From Acetobacteraceae bacterium (GTDB lineage: Bacteria; Pseudomonadota; Alphaproteobacteria; Acetobacterales; Acetobacteraceae): a stretch of DNA of 64,000 nucleotides. Positions 24,323 to 33,318 of this stretch are shown in pieces. The translations under genes and the position numbers were made by a program. The notes below the pieces were generated by a model, which did no database searches, was not told where the DNA came from, and saw only the letters and a list, made by a program, of their open reading frames with translations. The stretch is from positions 1-64,000 of the forward strand of contig JASHOA010000045.1 in the NCBI GenBank assembly GCA_030041375.1. Reading direction: 5' to 3'. Within the stretch, counting starts at the first letter, position 1, and every line of letters starts with the position of its first letter.

Positions 24323-27300
24323 TGTTTGCGGCGCTCGCCAGGATGTTCGCAAGCCTGTCGCTGATGCTGAAGCAGCCGTTGGAGGCCTATTGCGAGCTGG
24401 AGACCGCCCATGGTGACGCCTTCGTCACCAGGAGCGGGCACTATGTCTCCTGGCTCCGCGTCGATGGCATGCAGCGGATGGCCGAGCGCAAGGATTTCGA
24501 TCAGATCACCGAGGCGATGCGGCTCGATCTCTCCGGTGCGCTGGAGTCCCCCGGGCATGCCATCGTGGGATGGTATATTTCCGACCCGGACGCGGCTCTC
24601 GTAGAAATCGAGCGCGTCAACCTCGCTTCCTGCCGGACCATCGCGCATGCGGCCGGCCTCGATCTCGGCGATATCCTCGATGAGCGGGCACGGCTGTGGC
24701 CGAAGCTGATGCGCTGGGAGGCGGCGTATTTCATCCTGTGGACGCGGACCTCCGTGCTGACCAGGGAGGAACGCAAGCAGCTCAAGGCCGAGTACGCAAC
24801 GAATGCGGGCGCAACCGGTGTCCTCGGCGAGACGCAGCGCGTCTATCTCAGGAGCGAAGTCATGGCGGCACGGCACGCGGCATTCGCCTCACGCGTGCTC
24901 TCTGCGCTCCGGGCGCACCATGTCAGTGCCTCGCCGGTCGAGCCGCACGAGGCGCTCAGGGTCACACGCAAGGCGATGTATCGCGAGATGGCCGGCTCCG
25001 AATGGCTGCCGAGCCTGCCGGGCGATCGGGTAATGCCACGCTGTCCCGAGGAGGATGTGCGCAAGCCGAAGCCGGACTGTCTGCTCTGGCCGCCGATCCG
25101 CGACCAGCTCTTCTACGCGGACGCGGTGACGCATGGCGGCCAGCGGGTGGACTTCGGGGAGAACGCGTACGCACCGCTCGATCTGGACATCGGGCCGGAG
25201 GATCCGCGGCCCTTCGTCGAGCTCGCCGCCATGCTTGGCCAGGACCGCATTCCGTGGCGCGCCTCGGTCGTGCTCGAAGGCTGCGGCCCCTCGGCGATGC
25301 AGGTCAAGGACGTCGGCGCGAGCTTCCTTTCGATGTTCCCCGGCAATGCGGATCTGCGGCGTGCCTTCGCGTTCATCCGCGAGGCGCGGCAGAAGGACAA
25401 CCACATCAGCGTTCGGCTCAGGGCGAGCTTCGCGACCTGGGCCCCGGTGGAGCAGGCGGCGAGGCTGCGGCGGCGAGTTTCCACGCTCTCGCAGCGGATC
25501 GAGGGCTGGGGCAATGCGAAGACGACAATGGTGATCGGCGATCCCCTGGAGGGCGTGATGAGCTCGGCACCCGGACTGGCCCTGGCCTCGACCGCCAATC
25601 CGTCGCTCGCGCTGCTCGGCGATGCACTCTGCATGTTGCCCTGGAACCGCACTGCTTCTCCCTGGGAGGCGGGGAGCGTGCTGTTCCGCCGCCCCGACGG
25701 CGGCATCTGGCCGTACGACCCTGCGGGCGGCCGGAAGCGGCCGCTGGTGGTGGATATTTTTGTAGCACCCCCCGGTGCCGGCAAATCGGTGCTGGCGAAC
25801 ACCATCAATATCGGCCTCTGTCTCAGCCCCGCCGTGATGGGGAGCGGTGGCGCGAGGCTGCCATTGATCGGCAAGGCGGACATCGGCCGCAGTGCCGAGG
25901 GGTTCGTGCGACTGATGCAGGAAGCGCTCGGACCTAAGCGTCGGCACGAGGCGATTTTCACCTCCCTGCAATTCGCGCCGGGACACGAGGTCAACATCTT
26001 CGACCTCCAGGTCGGCTGCGAGTACCCGTTGCCGCTCGAGCGGGCCTTCATCCAGAACTTCCTCGCGCTGGCGACGCTGCCGCCCGATGTCTCGACGCCC
26101 TTCGAGGGTATGACGCAGCTGATCGCCCTGGTCATCGATGAGGCGTATCGCCTCTGCACCGAGGCTGGCGGCGGCGCAAAGCACTACCGGCCCGGCGTGG
26201 AGCCGGAGGTCGACCGCGCGATCGAGCGCCTGGGCATCCGCCTGCACCATGAGGCACCCTACTGGCGCGATGTGGTCGATGCGCTCTGCGACGCGGGCGA
26301 GTATCTCCTGGCCGAGCGGGCGCAACGTCACGCGGTGCCAATTCTCGAAGACCTGATCGGCGCGGTCCGGAGCGATCAGGTGCGGGACATGTTCGACCGC
26401 CTCACGATCGCCGAGACGAGTGAGAAGGCGGCGCAGGTCTTCGAGCGCTACATCGCCGACCTGATCCGCCGCTTTCCGACACTGAACGCCCCGAGCAAGC
26501 TCGATTTTGGGCCGGCGCGGATCATCGTTCTCGATCTGCAGCACGTCGCGCCGACCGGATCTGCGGCCGCCAGCCGGCAGACCGAGATGATGTATCTGCT
26601 GGCGCGGCACATCCTGGCGCGCAATTTCTTCCTGCATCCGGAGTATCTCGCCTTCGTGCCGGAGCGGGTGAAGGACTATCACCGCCGGCGCTTCACCGAG
26701 GTCTACGAGACCGTCAAGCGGCTCGATTACGACGAGTGGCACCGCACCGAGGGGAGCGCGCTGGTCCGCGCACAGGCCGAGCTCGATGTGCGCGAGGGGC
26801 GCAAGCACAACGTCCAGCTCGGCTTCACCAGCCAGCGCCTCTCCGACATGGGCGATGGGGTGATCGCGCAATCGACCGGGCGGTTCGTGCTCGGCGCTGA
26901 CGATCAGCGCGAGCGCGAGCTGATCATCGAGCGTTTCGGCCTGACCGATGCTTCCAGCAAGATCGTCCGCCACCGCCTGACCGGGCCGCGAGGGGACGGC
27001 GCGCCGTTTCTCGCGATCTTCCGGGCCGAGCAGGAGCACTACGAGCAGTTCCTGGTCAACTCCTTGGGCCCGGTCGAACTTTGGGCGCTTTCCACGACGC
27101 CGGCCGATACCAGCCTGCGCAATCGGCTCTATGACCGGGTCGGGTTCTCCGAGGGCCTGCGGCGTCTTGCCAAGGTGTTCCCGAACGGTTCGGCAACCGG
27201 CGAGATCGAACGGCGAACCAGGACCCGATTGAAGAAGGGCGACGCTGCGGAGCTCGTCGAGGCGGGCGTGATCGACGAGCTGGCAAGCGAGCTGATCGAG

Positions 27301-27375
27301 GGAAGGGGGTTGGGCCTCTTCCTCAGGCCTCACGAGGAAGCCGCGGGCGAGGCGCTGCCGCTGGCCGCGGAGTGA
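24322..27375 (+). CDS. dotO: DotO/IcmB (TraU), VirB4-type ATPase
   Basis: The ATG at 24322 (MFAALARMFASLSLMLKQ), in TGATG overlap with dotN, gives 1017 aa. The N-terminal ~400 residues form the VirB4-like membrane-contact domain. The Walker A motif P-P-G-A-G-K-S-V lies near residue 485, and the ATPase core continues through ARIIVLDLQHVAPTGSAAAS to LGFTSQRLSDMGDG near 835. DotO with DotB energises the type IVB channel at the inner membrane. Length and motif order are normal for the family. Confidence 0.93.
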   Translation: MFAALARMFASLSLMLKQPLEAYCELETAHGDAFVTRSGHYVSWLRVDGMQRMAERKDFDQITEAMRLDLSGALESPGHAIVGWYISDPDAALVEIERVNLASCRTIAHAAGLDLGDILDERARLWPKLMRWEAAYFILWTRTSVLTREERKQLKAEYATNAGATGVLGETQRVYLRSEVMAARHAAFASRVLSALRAHHVSASPVEPHEALRVTRKAMYREMAGSEWLPSLPGDRVMPRCPEEDVRKPKPDCLLWPPIRDQLFYADAVTHGGQRVDFGENAYAPLDLDIGPEDPRPFVELAAMLGQDRIPWRASVVLEGCGPSAMQVKDVGASFLSMFPGNADLRRAFAFIREARQKDNHISVRLRASFATWAPVEQAARLRRRVSTLSQRIEGWGNAKTTMVIGDPLEGVMSSAPGLALASTANPSLALLGDALCMLPWNRTASPWEAGSVLFRRPDGGIWPYDPAGGRKRPLVVDIFVAPPGAGKSVLANTINIGLCLSPAVMGSGGARLPLIGKADIGRSAEGFVRLMQEALGPKRRHEAIFTSLQFAPGHEVNIFDLQVGCEYPLPLERAFIQNFLALATLPPDVSTPFEGMTQLIALVIDEAYRLCTEAGGGAKHYRPGVEPEVDRAIERLGIRLHHEAPYWRDVVDALCDAGEYLLAERAQRHAVPILEDLIGAVRSDQVRDMFDRLTIAETSEKAAQVFERYIADLIRRFPTLNAPSKLDFGPARIIVLDLQHVAPTGSAAASRQTEMMYLLARHILARNFFLHPEYLAFVPERVKDYHRRRFTEVYETVKRLDYDEWHRTEGSALVRAQAELDVREGRKHNVQLGFTSQRLSDMGDGVIAQSTGRFVLGADDQRERELIIERFGLTDASSKIVRHRLTGPRGDGAPFLAIFRAEQEHYEQFLVNSLGPVELWALSTTPADTSLRNRLYDRVGFSEGLRRLAKVFPNGSATGEIERRTRTRLKKGDAAELVEAGVIDELASELIEGRGLGLFLRPHEEAAGEALPLAAE

Positions 27376-27919
27376 CGCACCCCTGATGCGGTTTCCGAAT
27401 ACATGCAGATAGGCGGAACGATCGGACGTTGCGCGCTACCCGGCAAGACACGGGACCTGGCGGATCGTCTCCTTCCGGAGGCCCCACCCAGGCTCATCAG
27501 CTTGCAGAGGCGCTGCGAACTCGTGACGGGATCGTGCCGTTCCCCTCGAACCGCGATCCACACGTGCTGTCCCGATTCGGTCCGGCCCTCCCGTCGAGTC
27601 CAAAGGCGGAACGTCGCTGTGCACAGCGTCCAGGATTGTGCCTCCCGTTCGCAAATGCAGGGCACAGGCTGGCCTCCGATGGAGGAGAGCATGTGCCATT
27701 TCAAGTTGCAGCTTGGTGCATCGATCGTCGTGCCGTTCAAGATCGCGCGCACGCACGATGGTCCCCGACAGGCTTGGCGCGTGCGGGGGCTGCGCGAGAT
27801 CGGGGCGCCCACTGCGGATTCTTCCCGGTTCGGCTGGGGTACTCTGCAAGTGGCGGGGCGGCGGTCGGCGGCGGTGCTCTCTCAGGCTGCGGCGCGTGAG
27901 TGCCGCGTGGAGCGGTGAG
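27376..27919. other. Gap between dotO and dotD
   Basis: This 544-base stretch holds overlapping frames with biased composition. One plus-strand frame (27403-27918) ends just before the dotD ATG and contains CHFKLQLGASIVVPFKIART, but it has no clear start signal, domain or export signal. I rate it as unlikely to be a gene. A promoter for the dotD-dotC-dotB group could lie here but is not recognisable by eye. Confidence 0.4.
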
Positions 27920-28381
27920 ATGCGGATCCCGTTCCCTGCCGGCTTGCTCTGTGCCGGATTGCTGGCTGGTTGTGCGGCGGTTCACCCCGTTCCGACCTCC
28001 GTTGCCACGGCGGGGATGCCGAACCCAGAGGCTGCCTTGCAATGGAGCATGCAGCGGGTGGATGCGGAGATGGCGGAACTCGGCCGGATCGGGCCTGGGA
28101 CCGTGACGGCCAACCCGGTGCTTCCGGCACCATTGGAACGCATCGTCTCGTTTCGATGGAACGGGCCGGTCGATAACGCAGTCGCCATACTCGCGCAAAG
28201 CATCGGCTACACCTTCTACGTCACCAGGCCGCCGCAGGCGAAGCCGATCATCGTCGCCGTCAGCATGTCTTCTGTTCCCGCCTGGCAGGTGTTCAAAGCC
28301 CTGGGCGATCGGGCGGGCAAGCAGGCGACGGTCGAAGTCGATCCGCTGCATCATGCGGTCCTGGTGATCGACCATGGATAA
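27920..28381 (+). CDS. dotD: DotD (TraH), outer-membrane lipoprotein with N0 domain
   Basis: The ATG at 27920 gives 153 aa with a lipoprotein signal (PAGLLCAGLLAGCAAV, Cys near 18). The mature domain, IVSFRWNGPVDNAVAILAQS ... VPAWQVFKALGDRAGKQATV ... HHAVLVIDHG, has the alpha-beta pattern of the secretin N0 fold typical of DotD. DotD and DotC bring DotH to the outer membrane. It overlaps dotC by eight bases, consistent with one operon dotD-dotC-dotB. Confidence 0.9.
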   Translation: MRIPFPAGLLCAGLLAGCAAVHPVPTSVATAGMPNPEAALQWSMQRVDAEMAELGRIGPGTVTANPVLPAPLERIVSFRWNGPVDNAVAILAQSIGYTFYVTRPPQAKPIIVAVSMSSVPAWQVFKALGDRAGKQATVEVDPLHHAVLVIDHG

Positions 28382-29327
28382 ATTCGCGGGTCTTCTCATC
28401 ACCATGCTCCTGCTGGCCCGGTTGGCAGGGGCGCTGCCGGCTTCAGCACAAGGTCTTCTGACATCGCCGCAGGTGCCGCCGGAACCGTCACCCGGGCAGA
28501 TCGAGCAGAACCTGCCGGCCTTGGGCAATCCGCTGAACAATCCGATCACCGGCTCATCCGAGAATCCCGGAGTTGTTGGCACTGAGCCACCGCCCTCACT
28601 CGAAGAGCTTCAGGCGACGCGTCCCGGCAACGAGAAGGAGAACGGCCTGAAGCCCGGGCGGGCCGATCAGCTGCGTATGGCTGCGCTGACCTATGGCGCG
28701 CAAGGTGGTCTGGCTGCCGAGAGCTTCGCGATCAACGAGATGCTGCGGCGCTACCGGTCGGAACTCGACCGGACGTTCGATTTCTCGCCGCTAGTGCTGC
28801 CGGTCGGTTCCGGCCAGACCCTCCTTCGCCCGCCGGTTGTCACCGCCGCAGAGATGGCATTCGCGCTTGCCGACGGCGGCCAGGTCGCGCGCGAGACTTC
28901 GTGCATCTACCAGATCACCCGCAACGCGGAGCTTGCTTCCGCACCGCCCAACTGGCGCGCCTATCTCGTGCGGGTCTGGGCGAAGCCGATGCGGCCGACC
29001 GACGCGGGTTTGCCGCACACGGCACAGGAAGTCGCGTACTGGAACAAGTGGGTGGCCGACGGATGGGCGGCCGGCGAGAAGCAGGCGGACGAGATTTTCC
29101 TCGACGATCTCGGGCGGCTCGAGCGCGACATCATTGGCATGGCCCGCTACCGTGTGCTGTTGCGTGCCGGTCTCGTCGAAGCGCCGGTCGTGGCATTCCG
29201 GACTCGTGCCGTCGATGGTGGCGGCGACAGCCTGCATGTCAACGACCGGACGATCCGCATCACTGCGCAGCGCGGCCTCGAGAGCAATCCGCGCCGCTGG
29301 TCGCCGCGCGCCGGCTGCCCGCAATGA
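28374..29327 (+). CDS. dotC: DotC (TraI), outer-membrane-complex protein without a visible lipobox
   Basis: The 317-aa product starts MDKFAGLLITMLLLARLAGA and has a signal cleavage site near ALPASA-QG. The core, LRMAALTYGAQGGLAAESFA ... FDFSPLVLPVG ... PPVVTAAEMAFALADGGQVA, is clearly DotC. Unlike Legionella DotC, the signal region has no cysteine, so lipid anchoring is not expected. It may be held by DotD or DotH instead. It overlaps dotD and precedes dotB, as in R64 traH-traI-traJ. Confidence 0.9.
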   Translation: MDKFAGLLITMLLLARLAGALPASAQGLLTSPQVPPEPSPGQIEQNLPALGNPLNNPITGSSENPGVVGTEPPPSLEELQATRPGNEKENGLKPGRADQLRMAALTYGAQGGLAAESFAINEMLRRYRSELDRTFDFSPLVLPVGSGQTLLRPPVVTAAEMAFALADGGQVARETSCIYQITRNAELASAPPNWRAYLVRVWAKPMRPTDAGLPHTAQEVAYWNKWVADGWAAGEKQADEIFLDDLGRLERDIIGMARYRVLLRAGLVEAPVVAFRTRAVDGGGDSLHVNDRTIRITAQRGLESNPRRWSPRAGCPQ

Positions 29328-29534
29328 CCCGATTTGCTCCTCGCCCGTTATACGCCGGCGACCGGCGCACGATGGGTGTGGGATATTCCCACGCCGCGTT
29401 GAGGAGCTATCCGGCAGGCACCGCTGATCACGTTGTCGCACAGGTCTCGCCGGACGCCGCGAGTTCCGCCGTCAGGTGGAGTCTGATCTCTCTCGACCCT
29501 CCTTTGGCGAGGATCAACGGCGGCTTCGCTGAAG

Positions 29535-30788
29535 GTGAGCAAAACCGCAACCCGGAGCGAAGCGCGGGCCAATCCGGCGGGAAGCCTGATCCCGATGCTG
29601 GATAGCCTCTCCCCCGTCGCCGTCACCTCCCTGCCGGATGCCCCCTTCTTGCCTCGGGTCGTCTGGCCTGATGCGGAGAAGCCCGGGCTTCGCTGGGTGG
29701 TCGATCCGCGCAAGAGCGCGCCGGGACTTGATTCCTTGTTGACGTGGGCCTTCCGGCAGGACGCATCCCGCATTGCCTTCCAGACCGGGCATCCGGTGTG
29801 GGTGAGCATCCACGGCCGCAACTACCGCGTGACCGCAACCCCGACCGACGAGCTCGATTTCAGTCACATCGTCAATCATCTCTATGGCGCCGACGGGATG
29901 GCCCGGCTGCAGGGCGGCAACGATTTCGACACCGCCTATGCGATCCAGATCGACCGCTCCACCCGGCTCCGGTTCCGCCTCAACGTGACACCGACGCGGA
30001 CCTCCCGCCGCGATGGCGGCAACATCGTGCTGCGTCCGATCCCGGACATGCCGCCCCCGCTCGAGCAGCAGAATGTCGAGCCGGAAATCCTTAATGCCTA
30101 CCGGCCGCGGCAGGGAATCGTCATCGTCAGCGGGGCAACCGGCTCGGGCAAATCGACCCTGATTGCCGGCATGACGCTCGCCAAGGTCATGGACCCCGAC
30201 GGGCATTACAACATCCTCGAGGGGGCCGGCCCGGTCGAGTTCCTGCTGGAGCGGCTGCGCGGTCCCTGTTCGACGATCAACCAGACCGAGATCCCGCGCG
30301 ACCTGCCAACCTTTGCGGCCTTCGTACGCGGGGCGATGCGCCGCGAGCCGACGGACGTCATCGTCGGCGAGTGCCGCGACAGCGAGACGATGGTGGCGGC
30401 GATTCAGGCAGCGATCTCCGGCCATGTCGTCACCACCACGATCCATGCCAACGGCGTGGCCCTGACGATGCAGCGGATCGCGAGCCTCTGCCCTCCAGGC
30501 GAGCGCGAGAACCTGATCTCGGCGGTCGCCCAATCGCTCCGGCTGATCATCAATCAGCGCCTGGCCCGATCGACCGGCGGCAGGCGCACTGCGCTCAGGG
30601 AGTTCCTGGTCTTCGATGCCGCCTTGCGCTCCGAGCTGTTGCGCGCGGATCCGGCCGAATGGCCGTCACTGACCCGGTCTGCCGTGGAAGAGCAGGGGCA
30701 ATCCTATCGGGTGGCGATCGCGCGGGCCCTCGAGGAGGGGCGGATTTCCCAAGAGACGGCAGCCTTCGAGCTGCGGGAAGTTGGCTGA
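29535..30788 (+). CDS. dotB: DotB (TraJ), PilT/VirB11-type secretion ATPase
   Basis: The frame starts at a GTG at 29535; an ATG at 29595 (MLDSLSPVAV) is an alternative. The product is 417 aa from the GTG. The Walker A motif G-A-T-G-S-G-K-S-T lies at residues 200-208. The Asp-box region is near NILEGAGPVEFLLE, Walker B near TDVIVGECRD, and the histidine box near GHVVTTTIHANG. DotB is a cytoplasmic hexamer docking on DotO. The 207-base gap before it holds a short ATG frame (29324-29605) that I do not consider real. Confidence 0.93.
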   Translation: MSKTATRSEARANPAGSLIPMLDSLSPVAVTSLPDAPFLPRVVWPDAEKPGLRWVVDPRKSAPGLDSLLTWAFRQDASRIAFQTGHPVWVSIHGRNYRVTATPTDELDFSHIVNHLYGADGMARLQGGNDFDTAYAIQIDRSTRLRFRLNVTPTRTSRRDGGNIVLRPIPDMPPPLEQQNVEPEILNAYRPRQGIVIVSGATGSGKSTLIAGMTLAKVMDPDGHYNILEGAGPVEFLLERLRGPCSTINQTEIPRDLPTFAAFVRGAMRREPTDVIVGECRDSETMVAAIQAAISGHVVTTTIHANGVALTMQRIASLCPPGERENLISAVAQSLRLIINQRLARSTGGRRTALREFLVFDAALRSELLRADPAEWPSLTRSAVEEQGQSYRVAIARALEEGRISQETAAFELREVG

Positions 30789-30912
30789 AGGGCAGGGGGG
30801 AATGATCGTGTTTCGGTTCTCCGGGCATTGGCCATGCGGCTTAACGGGCGGCCTCAACGCAGTGCAGAATCGCCTCGCGCGCGTTGTGGCCACGCGCCGG
30901 CGGTGCTGAGGG

Positions 30913-31161
30913 ATGTGGCGCAATACCGGGCAGCCCGTGCGTCTCTTCATGCTGGACGCGCGCGCCTGCCTGCCCATCCTAAGCGCTGCGGTCTATTGGA
31001 GCTGGACGACGCTCGACATCGCGATCGTCGGCGTCGCGTTCTTCTCGGCTATTTCGTTTGCCGGCATGACTCTGCCGGCGATGCTGCGGCTGATCCGGCG
31101 CTGGCTCGTCGGTCCGGTGCGCACTGCCGTTCCCGCCTGGCGCCGGCGGAGGCTGGCATGA
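30913..31161 (+). CDS. icmT: IcmT (TraK), small inner-membrane protein
   Basis: The 82-aa product MWRNTGQPVRLFMLDARAC... has the conserved start W-R-N-T-x-x-P-V-R and L-D-A-R-A-C of IcmT. Two hydrophobic segments follow (CLPILSAAVYWSWTTLDIAI; AFFSAISFAGMTLPAMLRLI) and the end is basic. It follows dotB, as traK follows traJ in R64. IcmT is needed for transfer and export, but its biochemical role is unclear. Its stop overlaps the next ATG. Confidence 0.88.
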   Translation: MWRNTGQPVRLFMLDARACLPILSAAVYWSWTTLDIAIVGVAFFSAISFAGMTLPAMLRLIRRWLVGPVRTAVPAWRRRRLA

Positions 31162-31592
31162 GCGAAGTCAGCGTCGATGCGGTGGCGCGGACGATGCGGG
31201 TGCTGCTGGAGCGCACCGGGCGGCCCCTCTGCTATCGCGATCCGGCGAATGGCGCGTGGCTTACGGTGGATGCGGAAACGGCGGCGGAAGCTTCCGGCTT
31301 TCTGCCGGCGCTCGTCGTCGCCGGCGAGGCGGTGTGGCGGGAAGCGACCGGCAAGGGGTTTGCGGTGGAGATCGTCCGCGATGCCAAAGCACTGCTCGGT
31401 TATCGCCTCGGCAGGATCGGCGCCGGAACCTTCGCGACCGTGATGCTGGCTGCGATGGAGGCGATCAACCAGGTAGCGCGGCCGGAAGCAGTCGTCGTCA
31501 GCGATTTGAATAGGCTGTGGTCAGCCGCGACCAGTCGCATCCGCCGCGAGAAGGCCATCGGACTCCACCGAGGCGAAGAGCCGCGGGCATGA
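31158..31592 (+). CDS. Hypothetical protein at the traL position
   Basis: The ATGA overlap with icmT and the ATGA overlap with the following transglycosylase place this 144-aa cytoplasmic protein firmly in the operon. It shows SVDAVARTMRVLLERTGRPL, a strand-helix middle (FLPALVVAGEAVWREATGKG) and GRIGAGTFATVMLAAMEAIN. There is no signal or membrane span. R64 also has a small gene, traL, after traK, but I cannot claim homology. Possibly a chaperone or adaptor. Confidence 0.6.
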   Translation: MSEVSVDAVARTMRVLLERTGRPLCYRDPANGAWLTVDAETAAEASGFLPALVVAGEAVWREATGKGFAVEIVRDAKALLGYRLGRIGAGTFATVMLAAMEAINQVARPEAVVVSDLNRLWSAATSRIRREKAIGLHRGEEPRA

Positions 31593-32146
31593 GGAAGGCT
31601 CACCTGGGCCAGGCCGCGCTTGCTCTGCTTTTGATGCTCGGCCCGGCGGTGGCTGCAACCGCTGCGCCAACTGCGACAATGATCCGCGCTTGCATCCTTG
31701 CCGCAGCCAACCTCTACAGCGAACCCCCGGCCGTGCTGCTGATCCTCCTCAACGTCGAGGGCGGCTCGCTCGGAGCGGTAAGCCACAACACCAATGGCAC
31801 TGTCGATATCGGTCCGATGCAGGTCAACCAGATCTGGGTTCCGGCGCTGGCGTCGCACTGGCATGCGACGGAGCGCGCGACGTCCCTGGCTCTGCGCGAC
31901 AATTTCTGCGCCAACGTCGAGGCGGGCGCCTGGATCCTCCGTCAGGGACTCGACGAGGCGAATGGGGATTTCTGGGGCGGTGTCGGCTACTATCACTCGC
32001 ACGATCCCGGCTACGAGCAAGCCTATCTGCATGCGGTGCTGAAGCAGGCGCTGCGTCTTGAGGCGCTGGCGCGGCGGCAATCGATGCAGAAACCCGAAAC
32101 TACCGGCGCACGTGCCTCTGCGCCTGCCAGGAAGGGGAGGGGCTGA
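31589..32146 (+). CDS. Lytic transglycosylase (VirB1/IagB type)
   Basis: The ATG at 31589 gives 185 aa with signal peptide (QAALALLLMLGPAVAATA). The catalytic segment LLILLNVEGGSLGAVSHNTN, with Glu near residue 57, is followed by NGTVDIGPMQVNQIWVPAL and FWGGVGYYHSHDPGYEQAYL. This is the usual order of the SLT fold in conjugation-associated muramidases. It should open peptidoglycan for channel assembly. It overlaps the upstream gene and leads straight into dotM. Confidence 0.85.
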   Translation: MRKAHLGQAALALLLMLGPAVAATAAPTATMIRACILAAANLYSEPPAVLLILLNVEGGSLGAVSHNTNGTVDIGPMQVNQIWVPALASHWHATERATSLALRDNFCANVEAGAWILRQGLDEANGDFWGGVGYYHSHDPGYEQAYLHAVLKQALRLEALARRQSMQKPETTGARASAPARKGRG

Positions 32147-32148
32147 GC

Positions 32149-33318
32149 GTGCCGCCCTACCAGAGCCCTCGTGCCTCGTGGCCATCGGGCGACGACAATG
32201 CCGCATTCAATCTGCTGATCATCCTGGCCGGGATCGCTGTCGCAGGCTACCTGCTCTGGATCAGTTATCACGGCGCGATCTGCGCCTTCGTCATGATGGT
32301 GTTGCGCCATCAGATCAGGCTCATCAGCCGGTTCACCGAGGGCTATCCGGGGCTCGGTGATCGCCTGGCGCTGATGGATCCGAGCCGCATGACGCTTCGG
32401 GATCTCTATGACATGACGCGGGCTGTCGGGATGATCTTACGGATTCCCGCGGCGGCGTTCATCGCGCTCCTCGCCGTGCTGTGCTTTCTGCGTGCAGCAC
32501 CCTCCCGCTACCGGCGCGCGTTCGACCTCGATGGGTTGATTCGCGAGCAGGCGCGATCGTTTCCCGCGATCGCCGCGTTCGTCGGGCGGCGCCTGCGTCT
32601 CCAGCCGCCGGTGGTTGCGGCACCACGTCCTGCCGACTACGCGCTGACACCCGGCGAATGGGTGCAATGTCATGCACTCGACACGCATGGCCAATTCGAC
32701 GAGGCGCACGCCCGCAAGGCGCTGGTGGCGCAACTGGGACCGCACTGGACCGGGGCACAGGCGGCTCCGCCGGTCGCCCGGTACCTGTTCGTCGTCTTTG
32801 CGCTGCATCTCGCCGGACGGCAAAACGATGCGCTGGCGCTGCTCGGCCATGCGTCTGCTGCGTTCCCGGAACCCGCAGGAGATCAGCCCGCCGGTCCCGA
32901 TCACGCGCTGGAACTGCCGTCCGCAGTCATTGCCGAGGCCGATCACCGGCTGAGGAGTTCCGCGGCGTTCGAGGCGGCCCAAACGGTGGCAGGCCGTCAT
33001 GCCTACACGGCGACCGCGCTGATGGCATTGCTGAGCGCGGCCCGACTGCGTTCGGGCGTGTTGGCGCCCGGGCAGTTTGCGTGGCTGAAGCTGGTGGATC
33101 GCGGTCTCTGGTACGCGCTGCACTCGCTTGGTTACGGGAGCGAGGGAATCGGCCGCTATCTGCATCCCAATCCGCGGGTCGAAGCGGCGGGCGCGCGCGA
33201 CCACTGGGCAGCGGAGCGGGAGGCCGGCGGCCCCCTCATCAAGCCGGATGTGGAGCGCGCGCTGGAGGCGGTACGGCGCGACGCTTCGGTTCAGGCACTG
33301 AGGCCGGTTCGCTCGTAG
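32149..33318 (+). CDS. dotM: DotM/IcmP (TrbA), coupling-complex membrane protein
   Basis: A GTG two bases after the transglycosylase stop opens 389 aa. Two N-terminal spans (~22-42, LLIILAGIAVAGYLLWISYH; ~98-118, IPAAAFIALLAVLCFLRAAP) flank a conserved cytoplasmic loop. The C-terminal domain, YALTPGEWVQCHALDTHGQF ... FAWLKLVDRGLWYALHSLGY, is typical of DotM. DotM joins DotL and DotN in substrate recruitment. The last 28 bases overlap the antisense Uma2 gene. Confidence 0.88.
   Translation: MPPYQSPRASWPSGDDNAAFNLLIILAGIAVAGYLLWISYHGAICAFVMMVLRHQIRLISRFTEGYPGLGDRLALMDPSRMTLRDLYDMTRAVGMILRIPAAAFIALLAVLCFLRAAPSRYRRAFDLDGLIREQARSFPAIAAFVGRRLRLQPPVVAAPRPADYALTPGEWVQCHALDTHGQFDEAHARKALVAQLGPHWTGAQAAPPVARYLFVVFALHLAGRQNDALALLGHASAAFPEPAGDQPAGPDHALELPSAVIAEADHRLRSSAAFEAAQTVAGRHAYTATALMALLSAARLRSGVLAPGQFAWLKLVDRGLWYALHSLGYGSEGIGRYLHPNPRVEAAGARDHWAAEREAGGPLIKPDVERALEAVRRDASVQALRPVRS

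Noticed and set aside
24889-27333. Long minus-strand open frame (about 814 codons)
   Set aside because: Antisense to dotO, whose Walker motifs and family match are certain; the antisense product has no recognisable domain.
27403-27918. Possible 171-aa gene between dotO and dotD
   Set aside because: It ends one base before the dotD ATG, which is tempting, but it has no start signal, export signal, domain or even composition.
29324-29605. Possible 93-aa gene overlapping the dotC stop (ATGA)
   Set aside because: It overlaps the dotB start region and has no domain; the overlap is likely chance in this sequence.
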